Below are positions 12,913 to 25,763 of a stretch of DNA of 64,000 nucleotides, piece after piece. A model generated the notes under the pieces. The model did not search any database, was not told the DNA's origin, and was given only the letters and a program-made list of their open reading frames with translations. Made by a program: the position numbers and the translations under genes. Origin of the DNA: Rhynchospora pubera (Eukaryota; Streptophyta; Magnoliopsida; Poales; Cyperaceae); NCBI GenBank assembly GCA_028095005.1, contig CM051459.1:276663229-276727228 (forward strand), in the 5' to 3' direction. The number at the start of each line of letters is the position of its first letter. The first letter of the stretch is position 1.

Positions 12913-13342
12913 GAGCAAGGTTCCGGTACCACACTTCTTTGGTGTCACGAATGCCACACTTTACCTTTTTATTTTAAATTTAAAAAATTTGAAATATAAT
13001 CATTCGATCCAAACCGTTGATCTTGTTCATTTTATTGACCGATGTGTTGTCCTAAAATTTCATAATTTTTAAAGTTTATTTGATGCTTGATCAAGAAGTT
13101 GAAAAATGGACATATTAGATTTAATCTATTTTAGTTATTTTGATCCGTTCATTTTTTACCTTTTGATCAAGCATCAAATAAACTTAAAAAATTATAAAAT
13201 TTTATGACAATGCATCCGTCGTTAAAATGAACAAGATCAACGGTTTGGATCGGACAATTATATTTTAAATTTTCAAATTTTAAATAAAAAGATAAAGTGT
13301 GACATTTGTGGCAAAAAAAAATGTAGCACCGGAACCTTGCTC
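12913..13342. mobile_element. Second copy of the fold-back MITE seen in the PDS5 intron
   Basis: 430-bp inverted repeat with ends GAGCAAGGTTCCGGTACC and CACCGGAACCTTGCTC, matching the termini at 6015-6425. Both copies contain the internal motif GATCAACGGTTTGGAT. It sits between an AT microsatellite (left) and a CT microsatellite (right), and no 9-bp duplication is visible. Confidence 0.75.
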
Positions 13343-15621
13343 TCTCTCTCTCTCTATATAAGATCTTCTTTGGTCCTAATAATTATTTTTTCCACGTGAA
13401 TACCGGTACCAAAGAAGATATCAAAGGGAATTGTATAAAAGGATATCAATCTAAACAAAAAGGATGCTGGCGAAAAAGTTTAAACAACAAATAAATTTAC
13501 GAACACTGGGATTCGAACTCTCGCGCTGTAGAATATCGAGCGATGCGACTTCGCTCCCTATGTTAACTCTAAACGAAAAGTTTAAACCTTTTACCACGTT
13601 ATTAAATCTACACCACTGATCTAATCAAATCATAAAAATGAACGGTCCATATTACATTGAGTAAACATTTGTTTACTTCTTTCGGTTCAAATTTTGGATA
13701 GTGCTTTTATATATTTGACTGTTAAGATTGCTCCTCCCTCGCCGAATTCACTCCCGCTGACAAACTAATCTCATATAAATGATATAATAGTGGAATCAAT
13801 CAATCAACCAATTTATTATCTAACCCTTAACTTCTACATTAGTCATTACTCCTAACCCCATTTTCTCTCTACTCTATGCCAACCCATTTGCCTGATTTGA
13901 GTCCGATGTAAGAACTTAGACGTAACAAGCAATGAAAATTTCCAATTAGAAAATGGGAAGCGAGTTCTTCTTTCGAGATTTACAAGTTCCTGCGCAAAAT
14001 TGGATGGGTATTCTCCAAGGTGCGACTACATTGGGAAGCTTTCCCTTTGCAAATCGCGAAGAGGTGTGTAACTTGAGTCTCCTTCTGGGAGCAAAATTAC
14101 CAGATTACAGCAATCGGAGAGGGACAGTACCCTGTTGGGGTTCAACGGTGTTGAGCTTGCAAATATGTGGAAGGAGACGCGACATCTCTATCAGAGCCAG
14201 TGCTGATGCCTGATGTTGAGGTAGATTTGTTTCTATTTTTTTTTTTTTCCCATTTCATCCATGCTATAGGTATTATGCAGGCCCGGGAAATATTAGGTTC
14301 TAATAGGTGATGGTCTGATGGATGGTATCTTATAGTGGAGGTTTAGTGCAGATAGGTACCATGTAGCTCTTTCAATAGAGGCATGCAACAACATATCATG
14401 CATTCTCTTATTTTCTATACCACACTTATGGCAACTTTGAGTAATGGTTTGGTAACCATCTATGTAGAACTTGTTGGTAAGGCTTCCCAAATTGCCCTCG
14501 AGAGAAAAGTTACTCATTCTATGTGAAAATACACTTTTTTTTTTTCCAAAATCAGGTGTCATATACAAGCATCATGTTGTTGATGCTGGGCAGATGGTAG
14601 CAATTAATAAGCAGTCTTAGGATAATACTTGCCACTTAAGTAGGTTCTACATCAATGTATCCAGGCACAAGAAATCAGATTGAGCTGTTGATGGGTTAAA
14701 GGTAATTTGCTTGTGGAAAGTATGTTATCGGGTTTGATAAATTGGATAATATAATTTGGTATATCACATGCCTTTGAAACATAATGGTTGTACCCACCCC
14801 ATCAGCCCAAAACACATTAATGAGGGATCAGAGAGTTAATCTTTCCATAGATACTAGGTCTTGTACCTAGCTTGGCAGGCCAAGAAAAATTAGAATTGTA
14901 ATGCTTGGATTAAAAAATGGCAGCTCATATTGCCTTTGTGCCCAATAATATGGCCCATAATTTTTTAATGCCATTGCCATGTTTAATTTGAATGCCCATC
15001 CTAAATGACATGCGGGATCTCTTGGATCTTTCTGCGCCAATAATGTAACAAAGTTTAATGCTGAATAATGCTTTCATGCTTGAATTCATCTTCTTATTTA
15101 TCTAGTCAAGCCACGTGACCTTTACCTTTGCGTCTAAAATTTAAAAACCTTTTGACATCATAACATGGAAGCTTAATCTTTACTTTTTTCACTTCCGCTG
15201 TTATTTCGAACTTGGATTCTAGGACTCTGCTTTTTCAGTCTGGGCAATCCGATGTGAATCAAGTGCCAATGGGTTGATCTGGTGTGTCTGGCTTGAGATC
15301 AGATGGTATACACCAGAATAGCTGGGTTCTGCAAAGTTTGGAATAACAGAAAACATGGGCTCACGTTTCTCGGCATTCTTATGAAACAGTAACGGTTCAA
15401 AACAACACAGTGCGGTAGTAACGGTTCAAAACAACACGGGGCAGTAGTAATTATTTCTAACAATGCTGGTCTCTGGTGTAACTCCTTTTTATGCATGATA
15501 AGGATTTAAAAAATTCTTTTTATTTAATGCTTGATCTTCTCTTTTGTTAAATTTAACCTTATTTCCTCCATCTCTCTTCTCTTTCCATCTGTGTGCTATT
15601 CTCGAAGCATCAATCCCATTA
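13343..15621. other. Intergenic DNA upstream of the PEBP gene
   Basis: No gene I can support. An open frame at 13953-14213 (86 codons) has no recognisable domain. A stretch near 13505-13545 on the minus strand contains GAGTTCGAATCCC, resembling a pol III B box. Short direct repeats AGTAACGGTTCAAAACAACAC occur at 15388-15440. The right part should hold the promoter and 5' UTR of the PEBP gene. Confidence 0.4.
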
Positions 15622-16733
15622 ATGGCTAGAGTCATAAATGCCCTTATAATTGGAAACGTAATATGGGATGTGGTGGATACTTTCGTGCCAACGGTCAACA
15701 TGTTGGTAAATTATGGTGGGAAGGAGATCATAACTGGATGTGATCTAAAACCATCAATCCTCAATGATCCTCCAGCTATCCATATCTCTGGTGGAAGGTG
15801 TAATGACTTGTATACACTTGTAAGTATCCAAATCTGCATTTAATTGAAATTTTGCTTAATTTTCTTCATTTTCTAATTAATCGTGTTAAACGAAGTATTT
15901 TCGTACTTTCCATTTAGGTCATGATAGATCCAGATTCACCAAGCCCTTGTGACTTCAATATGAGAGAATTTCTTCATTGGTAGGTGCATATATTGATAAC
16001 AATTCCAGATGTGTGTTTCAAATTTTCCTATTTTAACTAGTTTGCAACTAATTGAGTAGATTGATGACATATGTATGGATTGGTTTTGAGCTGATTATTT
16101 TATTAAATTGTATTTTTTAGGGTTGTTATTAACATTCCTGGAGGCAGCGACGGGGTGTCAAGAGGTAATGTAATTCTCTCTATAACATAACTAAAACCTA
16201 GATAGAATTGGTTTTTTTGTAGCTAAAGTTTAGGACTGATTATAACTGAAGAATTAAATTATAAAAATAGGAAATGATTTTTTAACCATAATGACCACAT
16301 AATTTATTTTGGATCATATTTTTCTGGTATACAGAGCTAAAAATTTGTCCTAATGAGGCCAAAGTTCATCAATGCCCTTAGGTTTTTGATAGGGAAGGGA
16401 CAAATCTAGCAAGAAAACAAGCAAATAAAGTTTTCCAAAACATATTGGAAAAGTGTGTTATATTTGCATAATTATATTGTAGGATACGAGGTGGTCCCTT
16501 ACTTGGCCCCGAACCCACAGGTCGGCGTCCATCGTTTTGTTTTGGTGCTGTTTCAGCAGCACAGCCTGCTCCGTGGTATCTGTGAGATGAACACCCGAGC
16601 CAGATTTTGTACTAGAGATTTCTCAAGAGATCATAATCTGGGTCCCCCAGTTGCAGCTGCCTTCTTCAACTGCCGGAGGGAGCGTCAAGGTCGCAATATG
16701 AACCCGGGAACTTCCCATGAAAGTATATCTTAG
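15622..16733 (+). CDS. MFT-like phosphatidylethanolamine-binding protein (FT/TFL1/MFT family)
   Basis: PEBP-family regulator. Relatives control flowering time, shoot identity or seed germination by binding bZIP/14-3-3 complexes. Exons are 15622-15819, 15918-15979, 16121-16164 and 16483-16733, giving 555 nt and 184 residues. The four-exon plan, with a 62-nt second exon and a short third exon, is that of the family. Visible motifs are LYTLVMIDPDSPSP, REFLHWVV, NIPGG and VGVHRFVLVLF, so the anion-pocket DPDxP and GxHR are intact. IPGG and CDLKPS point to the MFT clade. The residue that is Tyr in FT and His in TFL1 is Phe84 here. The FT segment-B Trp/Gln pair is absent. The C-terminus (after FFNCRRER) is longer than in typical MFT. 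It may be a divergent MFT-like paralogue. Family assignment is firm, clade less so. Confidence 0.88.
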
Positions 16734-17969
16734 TTTGGGTTCTTCTTTTTTCTTTATCAACAATCTGGTCTGTACCTTTTATCGATAGTAGGTACTGTTG
16801 TGTGTGTTTCCGTGTGTTCATTGGCATTTGGTTCCTTGGGGTTTAATGTGTATGAAATTTGCTGTTTATTATCATTGTAATGCATTTGTGTTGATTGTGC
16901 GAGTTATATTTTGACTGCAGAGTCTGTTATTAATTTGGTTATACCTTAGTTCTCATCGTGTGATGCATTATTTATCTTTTGATTTTGCTTCACATAGCAG
17001 GTGATATTATATATTGTTTCAGTTAATAAATTTCAGTCAGTGAAAAGTTGAATTCTGCAAGACAAATAGCCAATTTTGATTTCGTTGACTCTCTTGGCCA
17101 CCATTCCTCCTTACTCTCTAAATTTATATATAGCATGTTCGTCTTATGTAATTTGCTTTACAGGGAAGTGACAACCGTTCAGGAAACCTTAATCTTTGAA
17201 TGGCACCTTGACTTGTGTGTCCTAGTCTCCTTAGAGCATGAGGTACTTCGTAATTTTTTTTGGAAAGGATACTTAGTAATTTTACAAAGCAATGGTCGAC
17301 TGGTTAAAGAATGTATATGCTTGCTGATCGTAATTCATCAAGTTGAAGCATACCAAAAGATTCAGTACTCGTGCTAATTGTACTTGTTAACTCCGCACGT
17401 GTAAGTAAAATGACGAGAAGTGAGAATTTTCACAATAAGAAACAAATATGAACAAAAAATATTAAAGGGCGATTGTAGAAGAAAATACATGCAAGCTTCT
17501 GTGGAAATTCAATCGTAACAACTTTTTTTTAAGCCTTTAAATATACCAGAATTAGAGATTCTAGCCGCTGGGACAAATTTTGAAATCTAAAGTGGTGACG
17601 GTGGTAATTATCAAGAGAACTCACAAATTGTGTCCTCCAGTGAATAAATTGGGACGCATGGAGTTGCTGGCTTCACCAACTCGTGTAAAGAGAGAGTAGT
17701 ATAACAAAACAGTACTGGAAAAGAATAGCAGATGAAATCTGGAGTATGATTCCCCTGTGAAACAACAGATGGAATAGAAATTGAATCTAAAACCTAGCTG
17801 TTACCTCTCACTACAGAGCTAGTTCATCTAATAGTCCAAGTATATACCAAAACAACACCTTTCACCAAACCAAATGAGCCAAACCTACTCTATTTACATA
17901 AACTAAATCATCTTCGTTATGCAATTAGTCAAAACCTTAATTTTTTTTCCTTGTCAAGTACTGACAGCA
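16734..17969. other. Convergent 3' region between the PEBP and ALKBH2-like genes
   Basis: Should hold the 3' UTRs of two genes facing each other. A 109-codon open frame at 17048-17377 has no recognisable motif and is treated as chance. No transposon termini recognised. Confidence 0.4.
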
Positions 17970-19385
17970 TTAGGCTGGGAAACCAGCTGTAGTAAGCACA
18001 TGGCGAAAGGTAAGGTTGATTCTAGTTGAACCAGCCTTTGCACGCTTAGGAACCGAGTGATGCCAATCCCTCTGTGTGTACCCTCTCATCACTAGCAAGG
18101 AACCATGCTTCAGTAGAAACGAATGCTGATCTGGCACTGCTGTCTTAAGTCTCTTTCTGGGGCTCTGCTCTGCAACCTTAGTACCTGGTTTTAGAAGGAA
18201 TAAAGTTCAGATTACATGCAGAATTTTGCACTTTTGTATGTAAGAAATTGGATGCAGTACTGAACCTGAATTTGCAATAGTTATTTTTTCGTATTTATAT
18301 AACAATTTTACAACACTGTCAGGTAAATTTTGTGAAGTTTAGATAATTATATCACAGATTTATAATTTGGTCATTACTTTGACCTTCCAAGACGATCATC
18401 TCTTTCATTAGATTTGCAAATCTAATGACAAGACCCACCAGTTTCAGCTCTTAAAAAAGTAACCCACCATAACAATTCTGAATTTCACACAGAATTTGTC
18501 TTCCCAAATGCCCTTGAATAGGATATCGACATACCTTCTGCTCTGGATGGTCTTCTCCTCAGCATGAACTCCCTCTCGCACCCAAAGGTAATCGATGCTA
18601 TCTCAGGAGTGGGACCATATAGCGGCTCATCATCAGCATGCCATGACACATAGTCTGACCCATTTTTGTACCTGTTCAGTACCAGGCTGTTGAAACAGCT
18701 ACCTGGAAGCACTTCATGTACCTGCCATTAAGTTCAGGTAACACAATCAGAAAAGAGTTCAAATGATACTGTACTGAACATCTTTTTTAATTGCATCATC
18801 ACATTACCAAAAGGCAATCAGAACAATAAAAAAAATATTTGATCAATTATGATACAATTGCTCAAATATTGAGGTGCATTTGTGCATGTGATGTAAACTT
18901 CAACTAAATTGCAACTGAAATCAATAGAATTGATTATTGAGCCATAACTCATAAGAAGGCATACCAACTTTAAAATATCTTTAAGAGGAGGGAATTCATC
19001 CCATGAATGCGCATGCGGCTGATAACCACTGTACTTCAAATCAGGAAGCCCCTGATTCGCTATATAGCACGTATCTCGAGGCTACAAGAAAAGTTCAAAA
19101 TAAGAAACAAAACTATCAACCTCTTAACTGTGCAAAAATGGAGTTCAAAACATATACCTGGACGGAGGACTTGCCAAAGACACGAATCATAGGCCGGGTC
19201 CAGGGAATCTGCTTGTCGAGGTACTCGTACCATTGCCAGGCTTGTTCCTTGGGGACGAACTTGGGGAGGTGTATCACCTCGCTGCCATTTCCTAAGTCTA
19301 TCACTTGCTTCCCTTTGAGCTCGGTCGAATCTGGTGTTGGGTTCTTCTCCGATGGTTCGAGGAAGCTTCGGAGCAAGGAACTCAT
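17970..19385 (-). CDS. ALKBH2: AlkB-type Fe(II)/2-oxoglutarate DNA dioxygenase (ALKBH2-like)
   Basis: Predicted oxidative dealkylase removing 1-methyladenine and 3-methylcytosine type lesions from DNA. Exons in transcript order are 19385-19158, 19081-18965, 18721-18535 and 18184-17970, totalling 747 nt and 248 residues with all splice sites GT-AG. Visible core: PWTRPMIRVFGK (substrate side), SGYQPHAHSW, LVLNRYKNGSDYVSWHADDE and ASITFGCEREFMLR. The iron triad is His143-x-Asp145 with His220 (WHHSVP). Arg232 and Arg238 in RINLTFR fit the 2-oxoglutarate-binding RxxxxxR. The length is close to human ALKBH2. The start is the first in-frame ATG (19385). The upstream in-frame codons include GTG but no ATG. 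A Lys/Arg-rich insert follows the third exon junction. The upstream region is shortened by the transposon at 19638. Confidence 0.93.
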
Positions 19386-19637
19386 GGCGATTTCACGAGC
19401 GGTAGATAGAAGCGGTGGCGCCACCGTCGCTTTGGTTCCTTTGTCCAGTTCGAATTGAATCTGAACCGTCCATTTAGATCAGACAGTTTTCAGATCACAT
19501 CTACTGAATCTACACTTCACCTATTCGATCGGTAAAACAATTGCCGTTCAGTTCTAAATGTACGGCGTGGATCTGTTTAGTCTTTCCATTGATCGCTTAC
19601 ACTTGAAGCGGGCCGAAATCTTGATACATTTGTTTAG

Positions 19638-21224
19638 CCGAAATTTTAAAAAATAGTATTAAATTAATATAATATATTAAAAATATATCAATATAATAAG
19701 TTAAATATAAATAGTATCACGAGATCGGAATCCTGGATTCCGAACGTTAGATCGGAATCTAGGATTCCGGTCTAAGCTTTGATCGGATTCTGAGTTTCCG
19801 ATCTAAGCTTAGAACGGAATCCGAGATTCCGATCTAATCTTTTTAATTTTTTTATATATTATTTATTTATTTATTTAATTTATTAATTAGTTAAATAATT
19901 AGAAAAATAGATAATATATTGTAAAAATATTGAAAAAATATGGAAAAAATCAGGAATAATTAAACTAAATTTTATATGTAATTTAGTATTTTTTGGGAAA
20001 ATTTAAATTTTTTTCCTTTTATTAGTTTATTAATTAGTTAATTAATTAGAAAAATAAATAATATATTCTAAAAATATTGAAAAAATATAAAAAAATCAGG
20101 AATAATTTAAAAAAATTTATATGTAATTTAGTATTTTTTTTTTGGAAAATTAAATTTATTTTTCTTTTAATTAATTTATTTAATTAAATATAAATTTAAT
20201 TAATTTATTTAATTAAAAAATGAATAATTAAGTATAAATTTTTAATTAATTTAAACAACCATTTGATATGCGTCCCGGATGTCGTCCTCTGTATATATTA
20301 TTTTCATATTATATATTAAACAATCATATCGAGTCTCATGATCAAGGAAGCACTTTCTGGATTGCGTTAGAAAGGAATCACACGAGATTGATGTTTTACT
20401 GAGATGGAGAAGAAAGACTAAATTCACTTGATTTACTGCATTTCTCTTTTTAATGATTAATTTATGATTTTAAAAACATTTTTAGTAGTTTAGAGTGGTT
20501 TTTAGGTTTGCAAACTTTCAAAGTGGATTTTGGAGGTCCAGAGAGCGTTTTTTGGCCTCGAAAATGGTCGTTACGGGGTTTCACCCCAGTAATACGGGGT
20601 TTCACCCCCGTAAAATGCGTAGATCTCGTCGCCAGCTTTCCGGAATGTCCTCGATCGCCCCAATCGGACCTTCCTATCAAAAGTTAAGCCTGTTTAAAGT
20701 TTTAAGCCTGCAAATGCAGAAAGAATTAATAAAACTTTGAACATTCTGAAAGGATTATGCCTTTGTATCCCTGCAAATTCTGAAAATTTATAATCCTTTT
20801 TAAATGGTACAATTCATTTAATTAAATAAGTTATAAAAATTTATATTTTAATTAAATGATTTATAAAAATTTATATTTTAATTAAATAAATTAATTAAAA
20901 TGAAAATAAATTTAATTTCCCCAAAAAATACTAAATTACATATAAAATTTAATTTAATTATTCCTGATTTTTTCCATATTTTTTCAATATTTTTACAATA
21001 TATTATCTATTTTTCTAATTATTTAACTAATTAATAAATTAAATAAATAAATAAATAATATATAAAAAAAATTAAAAAGCTTAGATTGGAAACTCAGAAT
21101 CCGATCAAAGCTTAGATCGGAATCCAGGATTCCGATCTCGTGATACTATTTATATTAAACTTATTATATTGATATTATTTTTAATATATTATATTAATTT
21201 AATACTATTTTAAAAATTTTCGGC
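19638..21224. mobile_element. 1.6-kb long-TIR fold-back element (Mutator-like candidate)
   Basis: The ends GCCGAAATTTT and AAAATTTTCGGC are flanked by TTGTTTAG at 19630-19637 and 21225-21232, an 8-bp duplication. The left arm (19638 to about 20010) and right arm (about 20860-21224) are near-identical inverted repeats. Both contain GATCGGAATCC/GGATTCC palindromes. The left arm has two extra palindrome units and a second degenerate copy of its inner half (20030-20220). The interior (about 20260-20810) has no protein I recognise. Long TIRs suggest a non-autonomous Mutator-like element. hAT is the alternative, given 8 bp. Confidence 0.8.
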
Positions 21225-21232
21225 TTGTTTAG

Positions 21233-22152
21233 TGATAATACCTATGGGCCTATGGGTCTAGTTGTACTAAATGCGTAATGAAACCTTGATAACAAGTTAA
21301 CAACAACATTAACTTAACTTATTCAGAAATTATAAGTGCCATCGGCAAATATACCATTCCAGTCATTGCTAAATACAAAGTGAACATATATAACAAACAA
21401 AATGAACATATAGAAGATCTAAGTGAACACTTACAAACAAATAAGTGTTGTCATCACTTGTTCAGAAGTTTACATGTATATTCAATTTATTTTCATTGAA
21501 CTTTATTTGTTTGTATGTGTTCACTTAGATCGTATATATGTTCACTTTGTTTGTTGTATATGTTCACTTTATATTTAGTGATGACAGGGATGGCAAAACT
21601 GCAGATAACAGTTAATCAATTTCCTAACTTATTCATTGTTTGTTGATAGCAATTTAACGAGATTTTATGTTATTATTATTATTATTTAAAATAAAATCCC
21701 GAAAAAAATTGTTCAACTAGAAATTCAAAGAATCCTGTTTGGCTGTTTGACCGCTAGAGAAAGTACGATCAAGTCATGCATTGTTCTCGGATAAGTCAAT
21801 CAATTTTTAATTAGTAAGAAATATATAAAGAAGTTAAAAGTTGAAAAATGCTAGAATTCTTCCTTGTTAAATAAGGAGAATATTATTCTCTTGATTATAA
21901 ATTCTAAGAGGCAACACAAGAATACAAGGTTATTATCACACCAAAGTCCTTAGTTGAGCCTTATATCTCTTTTATTAATTTTTCTTTTTGTCTTTTGCTC
22001 TTTTTCCCCTGCCAATGGAACCAAACCTTTGTGAGCTCGGCAAAAAAATGTTTCTAACTTTGTGTCACATCGCTTTTCTATCAGTAGTGTATTTAGCTGG
22101 AAAAAGATGTCCGCCATATTTGTGAGATATGTCATAATCAAACTCTTGTTAA
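21233..22152. other. Intergenic DNA
   Basis: AT-rich sequence. It contains a loose palindrome around 21370-21580 built from AGTGAACATAT and its complement, suggesting a degraded fold-back element. No gene seen. Confidence 0.35.
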
Positions 22153-22826
22153 GGCTCGTTTGGATGGTACGAGAATAAAAAGGAAATAAAAATTTTAGGA
22201 AAAAAATATTGAAAAGAGTGTAATTTTGGCTGTGTTTGGATTGGAGTGGAAAGAAAAGAATAAGGGAAGAAGGACCCAAATTTATTATTAAACAATCCAA
22301 ACTCTTCACAAAATTACACACTTTCCAATACTTTTTTCCACTTCTTCCCTTCTTATCACATCTCATCCAAACGGTTTGTGAAGAAGGAAAGAAGGGAAGA
22401 AGTGGGAAGAAGTGGGAAGAAGAGAAGAAGTGGGAAGAAGGGAAGAAGGGAAGAAGTGGGAAGTGTGTAACTTTGTGAAGAGTTTGGATTGTTTAATAAT
22501 AAATTTGGGCCCTCTTCCCTTATTCTCTTCTTCCCGCTCCAATCCAAACACAGCCAAATAGGAAAAGTGAGAAGAGTGTTATTTCGGGAATAAAAAATTT
22601 TGTTTGGATGGTGAGTTAGGAATAAGCAAATTAATATTAATTTAAATAAATTATTAAAATTTATTATTTTATATATTAAATAAAGTAATAATTAAAGAGC
22701 ACACAAAATTTCATTTAGCAATTAGTATTTAACTAATTTTTTTGAAATTATGTATATATAATTGTTGAAAGAAACTATTTCTAGAAAGAAGCTATTCTTT
22801 TTTATTCCCATAACATCCAAACGGCC
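22153..22826. mobile_element. Tourist-like (PIF/Harbinger) MITE with a nested MITE
   Basis: The outer element has ends GGCTCGTTTGGATGG and CATCCAAACGGCC and target duplication TAA (22150-22152 and 22827-22829), typical of PIF/Harbinger. It is interrupted by the second element at 22226-22558. Confidence 0.75.
22226..22558. mobile_element. Inner MITE nested in the 22153 element
   Basis: Strong palindrome with ends TTGGCTGTGTTTGGATTGG and CCAATCCAAACACAGCCAA. Its arms contain AAACAATCCAAACTCTTCAC, the core shared by the short MITEs at 24635, 25607, 41347 and 41738. The centre has a GAAGAAGGGAAGAAGTGG minisatellite (about 22382-22455). Confidence 0.7.
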
Positions 22827-24634
22827 TAAGAAATAATTTACGGTTGAGAAACAAGCTGTTGAAAACAACTTTAAAATATATATAAGAAAAACTGTTTCTC
22901 AATATACAAATTTTAAAAATGTTTAAATTGTAAAGTTTGCTACTCAAAAACTTCTTCGTAAATTTTATTTTTTTAATATAAGAACATTTATTAAAAAAAA
23001 TGCATGATTTACTTCTAAGTCATCTTTTTATTTTTTATTTTTCACTTCCTCTGCGATTGAACTTTTTTTCTCAAAAAAAAAAAAAAAGAGTAGCAGAGAG
23101 CACTAACTATTCGTGCTGGACTTTTACATTGGTTGCTTCTTAAACTACATCAATAAAAAAAAATTGCTGATTTGCTTCGTAAATTCATCAACCAATGCGC
23201 GTGATATAATTTGACAATTTTTATTTCGAATATTTCAAAGGAACGGATTAAATTATATATGGATTGGAAAGTCGAATTCTAAGGCTTAAAAATATCACGA
23301 GTCATTTTTTTCTAAAAAAAATTGTTCTGCTTGTTGAATCAATCTGATGCTGTTGTTCTACGGTGAAAAGGCTCCAGGCAAAGTGTCAATTACAACACAG
23401 AAGGCCACATGGTTTTGAAGGAACGTCAAGTTAGGTCAATTAATTGGATGGTGCTTTAGTGCTTTACAACATTGATTGTCTTGTTTGATTGACTCAAATG
23501 GCACATATCATTTTCATAGTCAATGTCAACCTGGATTGATGAGACATTGAGGCGCACAAAATGAAACAATGGCGAATCTTATTAATTATTGTCCTCCCTC
23601 ACTCACCTCTCCAATAAATATAAATGGAGACGACGGTTTGTAGATTGTTAGACAGAATACAGTAAAAAACATAGATGAAGGATAACCATTGTTCGTTTAA
23701 ATTAATTACATTAAATTATTCATACTTCACAAAGAAGAAAATTGTCCTTGATTTCCATCAAAACAGTCAATATTTCATGTCTACAGAGGTACTTTTGATA
23801 TTGTTCATGAAAAATGTTTTTTTTTTTTTTCTTGTTGGGTTTCTTTTCTAGGCTACTCAACTTGGTTGGGACAAAAAAACTAATTAGTTGTTGTTGTTGA
23901 GTACAGAGTTATGTTGTAGTTGATTTTTAATTTTCTCAAATCCTCACGTAGCATAGATATTTTTTGTCCCTTAGCCTTCTGATCGTTCAAAAATAAAAAT
24001 ATTAAAATCTCTGTCACTATTGACAATAAACTTCATCATAAATGTAATAATTTAAATAAAATGTCCAAATTGCTTCTCAATAGGAATGGAGATGTCCATT
24101 CTACAATTATTGAAGATTCATACAATCATACTCCATAAAATTCCAGGTGTCCTGGTAGCGGCTGAGGAGCAAGTGAGCTGGTAATGACAAATATATGAAA
24201 CAACTTTATATATTTACATAATTTTTTTTTTAATGAAAAGCCCGGAGTAGTGGTCCAAGTGTATGCGACTCGGAATCAGACTTGGTCCTGGTGTCCGGGA
24301 CTCCGGGTCCATGCTGCTATGGTCATTTGAATTCGTCACTAATAAATAACAAGATCGGACGCATATTCTGCAATTATTTTGGTACAATTATTCTGAACTC
24401 CTCCATTTTAAACTTACGCAAGGCTAATTGAAGACTAAAGAGTCGACATTGTTAACACAATTAATTTGACAAGTGAAAATCAGACGTATATGTTCCTTGA
24501 ACAACTCCTCTTCTAGGAGGAGCAATGCATTTTTTTTAAATATATATATATATATGCAGTAAAGTGAAAATGAAAGCACGGACAAAAAAATTTAAAAAAT
24601 GGAGAACTTTTGGATGTGTCAAGATCGCATACTA
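22827..24634. other. Intergenic DNA
   Basis: AT-rich, no gene recognised. Contains A and T homopolymer runs and short open frames only. Confidence 0.35.
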
Positions 24635-24784
24635 GGCACCGTTTGGATGTATTGAGAAGAAGGTAGGAAGAAGGAAGAAAGGAAGAAATAAATTATAAAC
24701 AATCCAAACTCTTCGTAAAATTGTACACTTCCCAATATTTTTTTCCACTTCTTCCCTTCTTCCCACACCTATCCAAACGGAGCC
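24635..24784. mobile_element. Tourist-like MITE, ~150 bp
   Basis: Ends GGCACCGTTTGGATG and ATCCAAACGGAGCC, with the family core AAACAATCCAAACTCTTCG. The flanking triplets do not match clearly. Confidence 0.6.
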
Positions 24785-25606
24785 TTTAGTTTTTAATTTT
24801 TGCTTTGATGCACGGATTCTAATATTTGGGATTATACTTATACTATGCCGTACACTGCTAGTAAAGAAATAAGTCCAAAGACATATAGATTTAAAAAAGA
24901 AAAGTTCACCAAAGTCGTTGAAAATAATTTTGAGAATTCTTTAAGCTTCAAATTTGCGACCTAATATTTCGTTTCTATTGCTTATGTTTTTCAAATTGCT
25001 AAAAAAAAATGATACTATTATCCAATATGATCTTTTACTTTCAGACAAAACTAGCTATAGCATCGCGCTTCGCGCGATGAATGTTGAATAGATGCTCGGC
25101 TTTTGATTCTTTCTAATTTTAGCAAGAAAGTAACAGTGATTGAAATACAATAATGTATGCATCGCACTTGATGAATTATCATTTCACATTAATAGTTGTT
25201 GAAGTTTCTTCTCTAAATTTAACGGCAATTGTTCACTAAAAAAATATAATAATTTAAAATAAAAATAGTGTCTTGCGAAATACAACAGCATTAAAAGTTT
25301 TCCTCTTTCATCCATGAGCCTATCACACAAAAAATCAAATATCAATGAGCAATAAAGAAATTATACAAATAATTATTCCTACGCTTGTTCCTTCAATTGT
25401 TGTCCCAAATATTTTTATCAAGCGAAATTTGTTAAAATTTCAACCATTCAAAAAGAGTAACTTGCTAAAAAACCATGTTAAATTGAGACCCAATTTCTTA
25501 ATTAAGAGCTTAAGCATGCTCAACTATCATGCGAAAAGAGTGGAGTCCTTGACTTTGATGATCTGTACTGGCTGAAGTGAAAACAGAATAAAAGATATAT
25601 ACCTAA

Positions 25607-25763
25607 GGCTCCGTTTGGATAGGTGTGAGAAGAAGGGAAGAAAGGAAGAAGTGGGAAGAAATATTGGAAAGTGTGTAACTTTGTGAAGAATTTGAATTGT
25701 TTATAATTTTTTTTCTTCCTTCTTCCTTCTTCCTCCTTCTTCTTCTCTCATCCAAACAAAGGC
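25607..25763. mobile_element. Tourist-like MITE inside Helitron 1
   Basis: 157-bp element with ends GGCTCCGTTTGGAT and ATCCAAACAAAGGC and target duplication TAA (25604-25606 and 25764-25766), typical of PIF/Harbinger. It inserted after the Helitron sequence existed. Confidence 0.8.

Noticed and set aside
13500..13560. tRNA or tRNA-derived SINE (GAGTTCGAATCCC on the minus strand)
   Set aside because: Only a B-box-like motif is present. No cloverleaf, A box or bounded element could be drawn.
13953..14213. 86-codon open frame upstream of the PEBP gene
   Set aside because: No domain, no joining exon found, and no codon or splice support. It could be a fragment but cannot be called.
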